Part shown: positions 34,424-42,788 of the stretch, piece by piece
How the letters are laid out: every line of letters starts with the position of its first letter
Position numbering within the stretch: position 1 is the stretch's first letter
From: Zobellia roscoffensis
GTDB taxonomy: Bacteria > Bacteroidota > Bacteroidia > Flavobacteriales > Flavobacteriaceae
Length of the DNA: 64,000 nucleotides
Direction: 5' to 3'
Assembly (NCBI RefSeq): GCF_015330165.1
Contig: NZ_JADDXT010000002.1
Location: 1,300,504 to 1,364,503 of the forward strand
Notes under the pieces: generated by a model
Database searches by the model: none
The model's input: only the letters and a program-made list of their open reading frames with translations
Told to the model about the DNA's origin: nothing
Translations under genes and position numbers: made by a program

Positions 34424-34466
34424 AAAATCAAAAGTAACAATTTTATGAGGTATAACCCATTTCTTT

Positions 34467-34474
34467 TATCTTTG
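34467..34474 (+). promoter_or_regulatory. -7 element of trpS
   Basis: TATCTTTG fits TAnnTTTG exactly, 22 bp before the ATG at 34496. Its position rules out the upstream in-frame ATG at 34445 as the trpS start. Confidence 0.5.
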
Positions 34475-34495
34475 GGCTTCTTTGAAAATAAGCAA

Positions 34496-35464
34496 ATGGC
34501 AAGAATTTTAACAGGAATACAAAGTACGGGCACCCCACATTTAGGAAATATCTTAGGTGCTATCATACCCGCGATAGAAATGGCGCAAGACCCAAAGAAC
34601 GAATCGTTCTTGTTTATAGCGGATATGCATTCGCTCACCCAGATTAAAAATGCGGAAGAATTACGCAGAAATACCTATGCTATAGCTTCCACTTGGCTTG
34701 CTTTTGGACTGGATATTGATCAAACTGTTTTTTATAGACAGAGCGACGTACCGCAGACTACAGAGCTTTCCTGGTACCTAAGTTGTTTTTTTCCGTTTCA
34801 GAGGCTCACCTTGGCGCATTCGTTCAAGGACAAAGCAGACCGCTTGGAAGATGTTAACGCTGGATTGTTTACCTACCCTATGTTAATGGCCGCGGATATT
34901 CTTTTATACGATGCCAATATTGTACCCGTTGGAAAAGACCAGATGCAGCATCTTGAGATTACTCGTGATGTAGCTTCTCGTTTTCATGCACAACTGGGAG
35001 AGACCTTTGTTCTACCCGAAGGTAAGGTTCAAGAAAGCACCATGTACATTCCCGGTACCGATGGAGAGAAAATGAGCAAGAGTAGGGGCAACCTGATCAA
35101 TCTTTTTCAGACCGATAAAAAACTAAGGAAACAGATCATGGGTATACAGACGGACAGTACGCCTATGGAGGAACCAAAGGACCCGACTAACGACAACGTT
35201 TTTGCCTTATATAAAATTTTGGCCGCTCAAGAACAGATTGAAGAAATGAGTGCCAACTACCTTGCAGGAAACTATGGTTATGGCCATGCCAAACAAGCGC
35301 TTTACGAAGTTATTATAGATAAGTTTGGTGATGCCCGTGAGAAGTATGAATACTATATGAACAACCTTCAAGAAGTGGACGAAGCCTTGGCCATTGGTGC
35401 TGAAAAAGCACGTAAAGTTGCCGATGGTGTTCTTGAAAGGGTACGCGAAAAATTGGGTTATTAA
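34496..35464 (+). CDS. trpS: tryptophanyl-tRNA synthetase
   Basis: The 322-residue class I enzyme charges tRNA-Trp. The HIGH-type motif is TGTPHLGN near the start and the KMSKS motif is EKMSKSRGN at about residue 195. The start at 34496 (MARILTGIQ) is the family start and lies 22 bp behind a -7 element. Single gene ending in a perfect-palindrome hairpin. Confidence 0.95.
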   Translation: MARILTGIQSTGTPHLGNILGAIIPAIEMAQDPKNESFLFIADMHSLTQIKNAEELRRNTYAIASTWLAFGLDIDQTVFYRQSDVPQTTELSWYLSCFFPFQRLTLAHSFKDKADRLEDVNAGLFTYPMLMAADILLYDANIVPVGKDQMQHLEITRDVASRFHAQLGETFVLPEGKVQESTMYIPGTDGEKMSKSRGNLINLFQTDKKLRKQIMGIQTDSTPMEEPKDPTNDNVFALYKILAAQEQIEEMSANYLAGNYGYGHAKQALYEVIIDKFGDAREKYEYYMNNLQEVDEALAIGAEKARKVADGVLERVREKLGY

Positions 35465-35471
35465 ATTTTAA

Positions 35472-35500
35472 CAGAACCGACTCATGAGTCGGTTCTGCTT
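35472..35500 (+). terminator. terminator of trpS (26-nt perfect palindrome)
   Basis: CAGAACCGACT-CATG-AGTCGGTTCTG followed by CTTTT. The core ACCGAC-N6-GTCGGT (35476-35493) also has the shape of a TetR-type operator and recurs in variant form at 35601, 54080 and 54205. Confidence 0.65.
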
Positions 35501-35600
35501 TTAGAAGGTGATTTTACACTTTACTTTTTAGCCGATTTTTAGAAGTTTTTTATCGATAAAGGTCTATAATACCTGTATTTAGCTAGGGGCTTAAAATTTT

Positions 35601-35618
35601 ACCGACTGCCTGGTCGGT
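35601..35618. promoter_or_regulatory. palindrome ACCGAC-N6-GTCGGT
   Basis: An 18-bp interrupted palindrome downstream of dprA, with A/T-rich sequence on the minus strand after it. It may serve as a weak terminator for dprA or as a protein-binding site. Confidence 0.35.
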
Positions 35619-35646
35619 AGTTTTCTATTAGAAATTTATGTTTTTG

Positions 35647-36750
35647 TTAAATAGCTTCAAACAGTTTTCCAGGTAACGGGCGTATGATTCCTTTCATTTC
35701 CATATTTAACAGTGTTGATGAAACTTTAAAAATAGGCAACTGGCATTCCAGAGCAATACTATCTAACAATTGCTTCCCATCTTTTTGCAAATAATTATAA
35801 ATGGATTGCTCCGTTGGCTCCAGTTCAATAAAGAGTTGTTTTTGAATTGTTGGTGTGGCTTTTTTGACAACGTCCCAACCTAACAAATACACCAAATCCG
35901 CTGCCGAAGTTAACATATGAGCCTTCTGCTGTTTTATCAAATTATTACATCCTGAACTATACTTATCTTGTGCTCTTCCCGGTACGGCAAAAACGTCTCG
36001 GTTATAACTATTGGCAATATCCGCAGTTACCAAACTACCTCCTTTTTCTGCCGATTCTATAACGACCGTAGCTTCGCTCATCCCGGCAATAACCCGATTT
36101 CGTTTTAGAAAATTTTCTCTATCCGGATTGCTTGAGCTTCTAAATTCGGTGTAGAAACCACCATTCTTTTCTACATCCAGAAGGTACTTACTATGTACTT
36201 TGGGGTAGATTTGATTGAGCCCGTGCGCCAAGCAGCCAATAGTCTGTAAACCATGTTTCACAGCTGCTTTTTGAGCTGTAATATCAACTCCATACGCAAA
36301 ACCACTAACTATAATCGGATTCAATGGGGCAATGTCTTCTATGAACTTCTCGCAAAATGCAGTTCCATAACTGGTTATGTTACGCGTACCTACTATACTT
36401 ATCAGTTTGCGTCCCTCCAAATTAATGTCTCCCCTCTTATAGAGTAAAACCGGACTATCTATACAATGCTTTAAATATGACGGATAATCCGCATCCATGA
36501 AATAGGAGAATCCTATATCATTTCGTTTGATATATTCAAACTCATCAACGGCAGCTTCTTGATGTTCCCCATCATAGAGCCCTTGTAAAGCATGTGTGCC
36601 TATACCGTCAATTTTCAAAAGATTCTGTCTTTTTTCTTCAAAAACGGCTTGCGCACTTCCACAGTGTGCAATTAATTTTTTCAGGGTTACATCACCAATT
36701 TTTGGGGCACCTTGCAGGCGCAAAACCGCAAGCAATTCATCTGTAGTCAT
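35647..36750 (-). CDS. dprA: DNA-processing protein DprA
   Basis: The 367-residue protein protects incoming single-stranded DNA and loads RecA during natural transformation. It has an N-terminal helix-hairpin-helix-like part (to ~70), the Rossmann-like DprA domain with VGTRNITSYG, SGFAYGVDITAQKAA and FLKRNRVIAGMSEATVVIESAEKGGSL, and a C-terminal winged-helix domain (about 305-367). Full length. Divergent from the SPOR-domain gene. Confidence 0.94.
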   Translation of the reverse strand: MTTDELLAVLRLQGAPKIGDVTLKKLIAHCGSAQAVFEEKRQNLLKIDGIGTHALQGLYDGEHQEAAVDEFEYIKRNDIGFSYFMDADYPSYLKHCIDSPVLLYKRGDINLEGRKLISIVGTRNITSYGTAFCEKFIEDIAPLNPIIVSGFAYGVDITAQKAAVKHGLQTIGCLAHGLNQIYPKVHSKYLLDVEKNGGFYTEFRSSSNPDRENFLKRNRVIAGMSEATVVIESAEKGGSLVTADIANSYNRDVFAVPGRAQDKYSSGCNNLIKQQKAHMLTSAADLVYLLGWDVVKKATPTIQKQLFIELEPTEQSIYNYLQKDGKQLLDSIALECQLPIFKVSSTLLNMEMKGIIRPLPGKLFEAI

Positions 36751-36855
36751 TTATAAAGGCATCAAAGTTATCCACAAAATACACAATTTATAATGTTAAT
36801 AAAAAGTTATGTGGGCTCTGGTATGACCCTTTATTTTTTTCCATATTTGCGTAGA

Positions 36856-37815
36856 ATGGGACTAGAACGCTATATATCTGAATTAATGTATCGCTACAAT
36901 TGTGTAGTCGTGCCAGGTTTTGGAGCTTTTTTAACAGAGCAGAAATCCGCCGTTATACATGAGAGTACAAATACTTTTTACCCACCTGTAAAAACGGTTT
37001 CTTTTAACCAACAGCTGTTGTCAAACGACGGACTTTTGGTTTCTTATGCCGCTGAAACAGAAGGAGTTTCTTTTGAGGAAATGCTAATACAAGTGGGCGA
37101 AATCGTTGGCGAATGGAAAGCAGACCTTAAAAAAGGTAATCAGTTAAATTTAGCCGATATTGGTACACTTTGGTACAGTTCAGAAGATAAGATTCAATTT
37201 CAGCCTTCGGGTAACGTAAATTACTTGACGTCTTCTTTCGGAATGTCTTCGTTTGTTTCGGCTCCAGTAACCCGCGAAGTTTTAAAAGAAGAAGTCGTAC
37301 AATTAGAAGAAAAGATTCCTTTTGCCTTCACTCCAGAAAAACGTGAAACCCTAACCCTGCGTCCTTATTTGAAATATGCTGCAGTTGCATTAATTGCATT
37401 AACATTGGGAGTTACGGGATTTCAATTTTATAAATCCAACGTTACCAATCAGCAATTAGCTCGTCAGGAAGCTGAACAACAGGTTTCAAAACGTATTCAA
37501 GAAGCCACTTTTTTTGATGCACAACCGTTAGAATTACCAACTATTACGCTTAAAACCTCTAAAAAAGAAACAGAAGAAAAAGCTGTGGAACGCATGCACC
37601 ATATTATTGCAGGAGCATTTAGATACCGCACAAATGCTGATAGAAAAATAGAGGAACTAAAGCAAAAAGGTTTCAACCCATCTTACATAGGCACAAACCC
37701 CTTTGGCCTGTATTTGGTTGCTTACGATAGTTTCACTGATTCTAACAGAGCTTTAGATGCACTGCGTGAAATTAAGCTGACCCAAAAAGATGCTTGGTTA
37801 AAGTCCGGTCACTAA
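36856..37815 (+). CDS. HU-CCDC81 and SPOR domain protein
   Basis: The ~319-residue protein starts with a bacterial CCDC81-type HU-like domain (LERYISELMYRYNCVVVPGFGAFLT, about 1-130), has one transmembrane segment near 175-195 (YAAVALIALTLGVTGF) and ends in a SPOR domain (about 250-319) that should bind denuded peptidoglycan at the division site. The N-terminus would face the cytosol and the SPOR domain the periplasm. I take the ATG at 36856; in-frame ATGs at 36793 and 36823 add a segment not conserved in style. A near-consensus -7 (CATATTTG) lies just upstream. Confidence 0.82.
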   Translation: MGLERYISELMYRYNCVVVPGFGAFLTEQKSAVIHESTNTFYPPVKTVSFNQQLLSNDGLLVSYAAETEGVSFEEMLIQVGEIVGEWKADLKKGNQLNLADIGTLWYSSEDKIQFQPSGNVNYLTSSFGMSSFVSAPVTREVLKEEVVQLEEKIPFAFTPEKRETLTLRPYLKYAAVALIALTLGVTGFQFYKSNVTNQQLARQEAEQQVSKRIQEATFFDAQPLELPTITLKTSKKETEEKAVERMHHIIAGAFRYRTNADRKIEELKQKGFNPSYIGTNPFGLYLVAYDSFTDSNRALDALREIKLTQKDAWLKSGH

Positions 37816-37925
37816 CCCCAGTCCTCACATTTAATCATTTACAAAGAAAAGACGCATTTTACCTTTTTTTAATATCAGCATTTGCTTAGCGCAAAAGCTT
37901 ATGATATGATGCCCGTTAAAAAAGG

Positions 37926-37933
37926 TATCTTTG
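37926..37933 (+). promoter_or_regulatory. -7 element of the thioesterase gene
   Basis: TATCTTTG matches TAnnTTTG exactly, 15 bp upstream of the ATG at 37949. No TTG was found at the expected -33 distance. Confidence 0.45.
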
Positions 37934-37948
37934 CCCAAAAATTGAAGT

Positions 37949-38461
37949 ATGCAGGCTAAAAATCCCCGTGATTCTAGAACCGTAATGACCGATATGGTAC
38001 TCCCAAGCGAGACCAACCCCCTCAATAATTTATTTGGAGGAGAGCTTTTAGCTCGTATGGACCGTGCTGCCAGTATTGCTGCACGCCGCCATAGCCGCCG
38101 TATTACCGTTACCGCATCTGTAAACCATGTGGCGTTCAATCAATCTGTTCCTGTAGGAAGCGTTCTTACCGTAGAAGCAGCGGTTTCGCGTGCTTTTAGA
38201 ACCTCTATGGAGGTTTATATTGATGTTTGGATGGAAGACCGTTTCACAGGCGAACGCTCCAAGGCCAACGAGGCTATTTACACTTTTGTGGCAGTAGACG
38301 ATACCGGAAGACCCACTATAATCCCTCCTTTACAACCAGAAAACGAGCTAGAGCAAGAACGCTTTGAAGGCGCCTTGCGTAGAAAACAGCTCAGTCTAGT
38401 ATTGGCCGGTAAGATGAAACCTAACGAGGCCACGGAATTAAAGGCCTTATTTACAGAATAA
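37949..38461 (+). CDS. acyl-CoA thioesterase (hotdog fold, YciA-like)
   Basis: The 170-residue protein has the hotdog thioesterase signature: MVLPSETNPLNNLFGGELLARMDRAA with the catalytic acid and the FGG/ARMD helix, then TASVNHVAFNQSVPVGSVL. It hydrolyses acyl-CoA in the cytosol, probably medium or long chain as for YciA or BACH enzymes. Single gene; convergent with the aldo/keto reductase (7 bp gap). Confidence 0.9.
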   Translation: MQAKNPRDSRTVMTDMVLPSETNPLNNLFGGELLARMDRAASIAARRHSRRITVTASVNHVAFNQSVPVGSVLTVEAAVSRAFRTSMEVYIDVWMEDRFTGERSKANEAIYTFVAVDDTGRPTIIPPLQPENELEQERFEGALRRKQLSLVLAGKMKPNEATELKALFTE

Positions 38462-38468
38462 CCACTCC

Positions 38469-39311
38469 TTAGAAATCAAAATTATCTGGGTCAGGTCCGC
38501 TGCGCTCTCCTTTATCTAGACCGTCTAGATATGCCACATCGGCTTCCGAAAGTTCAAAGTCAAAGATATCTGCATTAGATTTTATTCTATTCTCATGTAC
38601 CGATTTTGGAATGGCTACAATACCTTTTTGCAAATTGTACCGTAAGATGAGTTGTGCGGTAGATTTTTGATACTTCTCGGTGAGTTGTTTAAATTCCTCA
38701 GATTTGGAATCAAAAACTTCGCCCTGCATAAAAGGCGACCAAGATTCATACTGGATACCTTTAACGTTACAGAAATCAATAAGTGTTTGCTGTACTAAAA
38801 ACGGATGAAATTCCATTTGGTTGACCATGGGAACAATCTCAGAAGTTTCTAATAAATCCTCCAAATGATGCTGTAAAAAATTACTCACTCCTATAGCCTT
38901 AATTTTCTTGTCTTGATAAAGCTTCTCCATGGCTCGCCACGTATCCTTGTATTTTCCGGCAACCGGCCAATGAATTAAATATAAGTCGAGGTAATCCACC
39001 CCCAAACGCCCTAAAGTCTCTTCAAAAGCTTTTAAAGTACTTTCATAGCCTTGGTCTGCATTCCAAAGTTTTGATACCAAGAAAACCTCCTCTCTTGCCA
39101 CATTGCTTTCAACAATACCCTTGCCTACTCCTTCTTCATTTTTGTAAGCCGAAGCCGTATCTATGTGCCTATAACCGGCATTCAACGCATTCCTTACCGC
39201 ATCAATCACCTCTTGGTCATTATCTGCTTGATACGTACCTAAACCTAGGTATGGCATTGCTACATTGTTACTTAATTTAAAAGTGCCTTGTAAATCTGTT
39301 ATCTTCTTCAT
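38469..39311 (-). CDS. aldo/keto reductase
   Basis: The 280-residue NADPH-dependent TIM-barrel oxidoreductase has GYRHIDTASAYKNEEGVG with the catalytic Asp and Tyr, LYLIHWPV with His, GVSNFLQHHLEDLL, and the C-terminal cofactor motif AIPKSVHENRIKSN. It is close to 2,5-diketo-gluconate reductase-type enzymes (DkgA/YtbE), which reduce methylglyoxal and other small carbonyls. The true substrate is unknown. It lies 7 bp after the EnvC-like gene on the same strand. Confidence 0.9.
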   Translation of the reverse strand: MKKITDLQGTFKLSNNVAMPYLGLGTYQADNDQEVIDAVRNALNAGYRHIDTASAYKNEEGVGKGIVESNVAREEVFLVSKLWNADQGYESTLKAFEETLGRLGVDYLDLYLIHWPVAGKYKDTWRAMEKLYQDKKIKAIGVSNFLQHHLEDLLETSEIVPMVNQMEFHPFLVQQTLIDFCNVKGIQYESWSPFMQGEVFDSKSEEFKQLTEKYQKSTAQLILRYNLQKGIVAIPKSVHENRIKSNADIFDFELSEADVAYLDGLDKGERSGPDPDNFDF

Positions 39312-39318
39312 AAAGTTC

Positions 39319-40548
39319 TTATAATTGGTACACCCACTCTTCCGGATTTAACTTTGAAGTGTTTTGGTGTAAGTAAAATTTTAATTTTGTCTGTCCGTTA
39401 GACCGATTGGTATAAATTTCGCCGAGCTCGGTCTTTGCCTCGACTCTATCTCCCTTTTTAACGTATAAGTTGGATAGATTATAGTACGTACTAATAAAGT
39501 TACCGTGCTTTAACTGTACGGCTTTATTACCTCCTGGTATAGAAAGAATAGCGATAACCTCTCCTCGAAAAATAGCACGTGCTTTTGAACCTTCGTCCGT
39601 TGTAATTACAACACCGTTGCTTTGGTGTTTAATACCAGGGTAAATAGCATCTGCATACACCCCGAAACCTTGACTTTTGAATCCCTTTTCAACCGGCCAT
39701 ATTAATCTGCCCTTGTTTGCCGTAAAGCTATTTGCAACGATTGCTGCCTCTGGGGTTAACAAAAACTTGCTAGGATCATCGCTTTTTTTATCGGCATCTC
39801 TATTTGCTGATGCAATGGCTTCACGAATCAATCGCTCAATCTGACGGTCAATTTCCTTAGCCTGATTCTGTTTATCACGAATTTGAGCTGCAAATTTTGT
39901 TTCACTTTTACGAATAGTTCCCAATAACGCCTGGTGATCTTCTTTTTCTTGCGTCATGGCCTTCTTAGCTTTCAAGTTCTCCGCGACTAAACGGTCTTTT
40001 TCTTTCCGTTGGGCAGTAAGGCCAATGTTCAGCTTACTTAACTCTTCAGTTTTAACCACAATGGTTTCCCCTTGTTTCCGTCTGAATTCGGTGTATTGCT
40101 TTATATATTGAATACGTTTGAATGCCTGATAAAAATCATCTGAAGACAAAAGAAACATTAGCTTACTCTGCTGAATTTTGCTTTGATATCCCTTTTGAAT
40201 CATCATTGCATAATCATCCTTAAGGCTATCTAACTCATCCCTTAAATCTGAAATAGCCTTGATATTGGCATTGATTTTTCTATTGAGGAGGTTTGATTGC
40301 CGGTTGGTCACATTAATCAGCTCTTGACGAACCTTGATTTTATTATCCAAAGCTTCCATTTGGTCAATGACGTTCCCTTTTTTCTTCTTTTGATCAAACA
40401 ACAAATAGTTGATTTGTTCTATCTCTTTCTGCAGTTTTTCCCGCTTGGCTTCAAGCTCTTCCTGCTCTTCGGTCTGAGCAAAAGCAGGGCTCCATCCGGA
40501 CAAGCAGAATAAAAGAAAAACAACGATGTAGCGCTTTTTACTCGGCAT
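39319..40548 (-). CDS. murein hydrolase activator EnvC family (coiled coil + M23 domain)
   Basis: The 409-residue exported protein has a signal peptide (about 1-25, ending in AFAQ), a long coiled coil (about 28-250) and a C-terminal LytM/M23 domain (about 290-409) with KSQGFGVYADAIYPGIKHQSNGVVI and GEVIAILSIPGGNKAVQLKHG. The canonical zinc His residues are not complete, as in EnvC, so it should activate amidases rather than cut peptidoglycan itself. It overlaps the DUF4292 gene by 11 bp. Confidence 0.87.
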   Translation of the reverse strand: MPSKKRYIVVFLLFCLSGWSPAFAQTEEQEELEAKREKLQKEIEQINYLLFDQKKKKGNVIDQMEALDNKIKVRQELINVTNRQSNLLNRKINANIKAISDLRDELDSLKDDYAMMIQKGYQSKIQQSKLMFLLSSDDFYQAFKRIQYIKQYTEFRRKQGETIVVKTEELSKLNIGLTAQRKEKDRLVAENLKAKKAMTQEKEDHQALLGTIRKSETKFAAQIRDKQNQAKEIDRQIERLIREAIASANRDADKKSDDPSKFLLTPEAAIVANSFTANKGRLIWPVEKGFKSQGFGVYADAIYPGIKHQSNGVVITTDEGSKARAIFRGEVIAILSIPGGNKAVQLKHGNFISTYYNLSNLYVKKGDRVEAKTELGEIYTNRSNGQTKLKFYLHQNTSKLNPEEWVYQL

Positions 40549-41332
40549 CGTCTTTTAATGTAATTTCTTTAAAACCTTTCGGTATTTTATATGGAAAATT
40601 CATCGGTTGGTCAAATTCAATATTCTTATATTCAATATCGACCGTATTTCTGTCATCACCCTCAATAGCAGCAACAGCAATACGTTGTGGAAGAATGTAC
40701 TTACCAATCTTTTGATAGTCCGTGTAGTTCACCTGCAACAATCGTTTCTTTAAAGGTTGGGATAACTGTTGCGAAGCCATCTTGAAGTTTTTGGGCTCTA
40801 CTTGAAACATCACCTTAAACAAATCCATTGCTTTTTTCGGTTTCAACTGATAATCACCGTTCACAACGGAAGCGTCATACTTGGCTTCTTTCAGGTCAAA
40901 AAGTGCCTGCCCCATTAACAAGTTCTGAACCTGCTCAAAATCTAGCTCAGTGCCCAAAAACTTACTCAGGTAGGCAAAATTACCATCAAAATATTCATTC
41001 TGGAGTTTGTTATAAAAAGTAACCCTACCCGGAGTAATATATGCTTTTACCATGCCAAGGGGAGCGCTCATCCAAATAGCTTTATCCTTTTCCATCCTGA
41101 GACTTACTGAAACTCCTTGTGAGGATTCGCCATCTGAATAATCAATACGCATTTTACCGCTCAACGTATTGAAATTGGTAGTATTGGCATAGTGATTTTT
41201 GACAATTGCTTTCGCCGAAAGACTGCCATCTACCTTTCCATCGGCCAGCACTTTGTTTGATTTACAGGAAAGAAAAAAGGATATTGATACCAGCGCCATA
41301 AAGCGCATGGCAATTCGTAAGGGTAACGCCAT
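40538..41332 (-). CDS. DUF4292 family lipoprotein
   Basis: The 264-residue protein has a lipobox SFFLSC (Cys23) and a mature domain with repeated strands (TLSGKMRIDYSD, KAIWMSAPLGMVKAYITPGRVTFYNKL). It looks like an outer-membrane-linked lipoprotein with a LolA/LolB-like fold, which is an impression. It sits between a TPR protein (15 bp upstream) and the EnvC-like gene (overlap) in an envelope cluster that recurs in flavobacteria. Confidence 0.8.
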   Translation of the reverse strand: MALPLRIAMRFMALVSISFFLSCKSNKVLADGKVDGSLSAKAIVKNHYANTTNFNTLSGKMRIDYSDGESSQGVSVSLRMEKDKAIWMSAPLGMVKAYITPGRVTFYNKLQNEYFDGNFAYLSKFLGTELDFEQVQNLLMGQALFDLKEAKYDASVVNGDYQLKPKKAMDLFKVMFQVEPKNFKMASQQLSQPLKKRLLQVNYTDYQKIGKYILPQRIAVAAIEGDDRNTVDIEYKNIEFDQPMNFPYKIPKGFKEITLKDDAE

Positions 41333-41346
41333 AATCTTTGTAAAGT

Positions 41347-42288
41347 TTAAAACCCAGGTTTTATCTTACGAAGATACATATTTGCCTTGACTGAATTGTT
41401 AATGGAATTATAAGCATCTGCCAGCTCCTTATAAAATTTGTTGGCTAGTGCTATGTCACCCACCAAATAGTCCAAACCTGTTTCTAACGACTCAATAGCA
41501 TCACGCGGTTTTGATTTTTTATTGAAGGCGTAGCCCTGAGCATAGTAAAAATAAGGTTGGGACGGATAACTTTCCAATGCCTCTTCCGCCACTTGGTCCA
41601 AAGCTAAGTAGTTATTGGTCCGCAGCATACCTTGAATACGTGCCCTGTACTGTTCAAAGGAACCTGATTCTGCTCTATTATTATTTGTCGTAGAGAACGA
41701 ACTTCTAGTAATTGCAGCTTCTTGTACCTCAATTAAATCATCAATTTTAACGGATAGTATTTGTGTAAAATTAGATTTTGGGGTTTCCGTTAAAATAGCC
41801 TTAGCAGCTTTTGCCCTTCCTTTTCTATAGTACACCAACGCCAAGTTTTCTTTGAACTTAGCATTATCAAAAGGCAATTGCGCCCTTAATGGTTCTATAG
41901 ATTTTTGCTGCTTTTGCAATACTTCTATATATGTATTGGTATACCAAAGGTTATTTGGTTCTGCCAAAAGCGCTGTTAAAGCATATTCTTCAGCAACGGG
42001 ATATTGCTTTTCCTTTACATACAATTGGGCAAGCTCATGGTCTACTACATAATTGTCCGCATCCAACTGTTTGCAGGCCAACATGAGGTTAATGGCCCTG
42101 TCATAATTTTCAATTCCTTTCTGCTTTAAAGCTTCAAAGAATTTCTCTTGAAAATCATCCGAATAATCGTCTAAAAAGATTTCTGAACTTTGATTTTCAT
42201 CAATCACAGGTGTTTCTTGGGCATAAGTAGACAAGGAGACAAATAAACATCCCCAGAAAAAAACCAATATGATTGGACTCATTCTCAT
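41347..42288 (-). CDS. exported tetratricopeptide repeat protein
   Basis: The 313-residue protein has a signal peptide (about 1-23, ending in TYAQ) and then several TPR-like helical pairs, for example FFEALKQKGIENYDRAINLM, VVDHELAQLYVKEKQYPVAE, ALVYYRKGRAKAAKAIL and YYAQGYAFNKKSKPRDAIES. It should act as a periplasmic scaffold, possibly in envelope assembly with the lipoprotein and hydrolase activator encoded next to it. It follows dut by 19 bp. Confidence 0.82.
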   Translation of the reverse strand: MRMSPIILVFFWGCLFVSLSTYAQETPVIDENQSSEIFLDDYSDDFQEKFFEALKQKGIENYDRAINLMLACKQLDADNYVVDHELAQLYVKEKQYPVAEEYALTALLAEPNNLWYTNTYIEVLQKQQKSIEPLRAQLPFDNAKFKENLALVYYRKGRAKAAKAILTETPKSNFTQILSVKIDDLIEVQEAAITRSSFSTTNNNRAESGSFEQYRARIQGMLRTNNYLALDQVAEEALESYPSQPYFYYAQGYAFNKKSKPRDAIESLETGLDYLVGDIALANKFYKELADAYNSINNSVKANMYLRKIKPGF

Positions 42289-42307
42289 TCTACAAACCCT
42301 CCAAAAG

Positions 42308-42742
42308 CTATTTTACACCTGTGCTTCCAAAACCACCTGCACCTCTTACCGTCTCAGAAAGCTCTTCTACTTCTACCCATTCTGCGCGTTCATGCTTGGC
42401 TATAACCAATTGAGCAACACGCTCCCCATTTTCTATGGCAAAACTTTCATTAGATAGATTAACTAAAATCACACCAATTTCTCCACGATAATCAGCATCT
42501 ACAGTACCGGGCGCGTTAAGAACCGTGATTCCTTTTTTAGCTGCCAGACCACTTCTTGGTCTTACTTGCGCTTCAAACCCCACAGGAAGCTCAATAAACA
42601 AGCCCGTTTTGATAATAGCTCTTTCCAAGGGCTGTAAAGTTACGGTTTCAGTAATATTGGCTCTTAAGTCCATTCCTGCAGAAGCTCCAGTTTCGTAATG
42701 CGGAAGGCTATGTTGCGACTTGTTGATTATTCTTATTTGCAT
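42308..42742 (-). CDS. dut: dUTP diphosphatase
   Basis: The 144-residue trimeric dUTPase converts dUTP to dUMP. All five motifs are present: AGMDLRA, RPRSGLAAKKG, NAPGTVDADYRGEI, GERVAQLVI, and the C-terminal RGAGGFGSTG arm. Full length. It is 46 bp downstream of the flippase gene in the minus-strand envelope cluster. Confidence 0.95.
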   Translation of the reverse strand: MQIRIINKSQHSLPHYETGASAGMDLRANITETVTLQPLERAIIKTGLFIELPVGFEAQVRPRSGLAAKKGITVLNAPGTVDADYRGEIGVILVNLSNESFAIENGERVAQLVIAKHERAEWVEVEELSETVRGAGGFGSTGVK

Positions 42743-42788
42743 ACTATTTGTTTAAACGTAAAAAATATAGATTTGATTCTGTTGAATG

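Noticed and set aside
37831..38139. Minus-strand 102-codon frame over the thioesterase gene
   Set aside because: Antisense to a conserved hotdog thioesterase whose promoter lies inside this frame.
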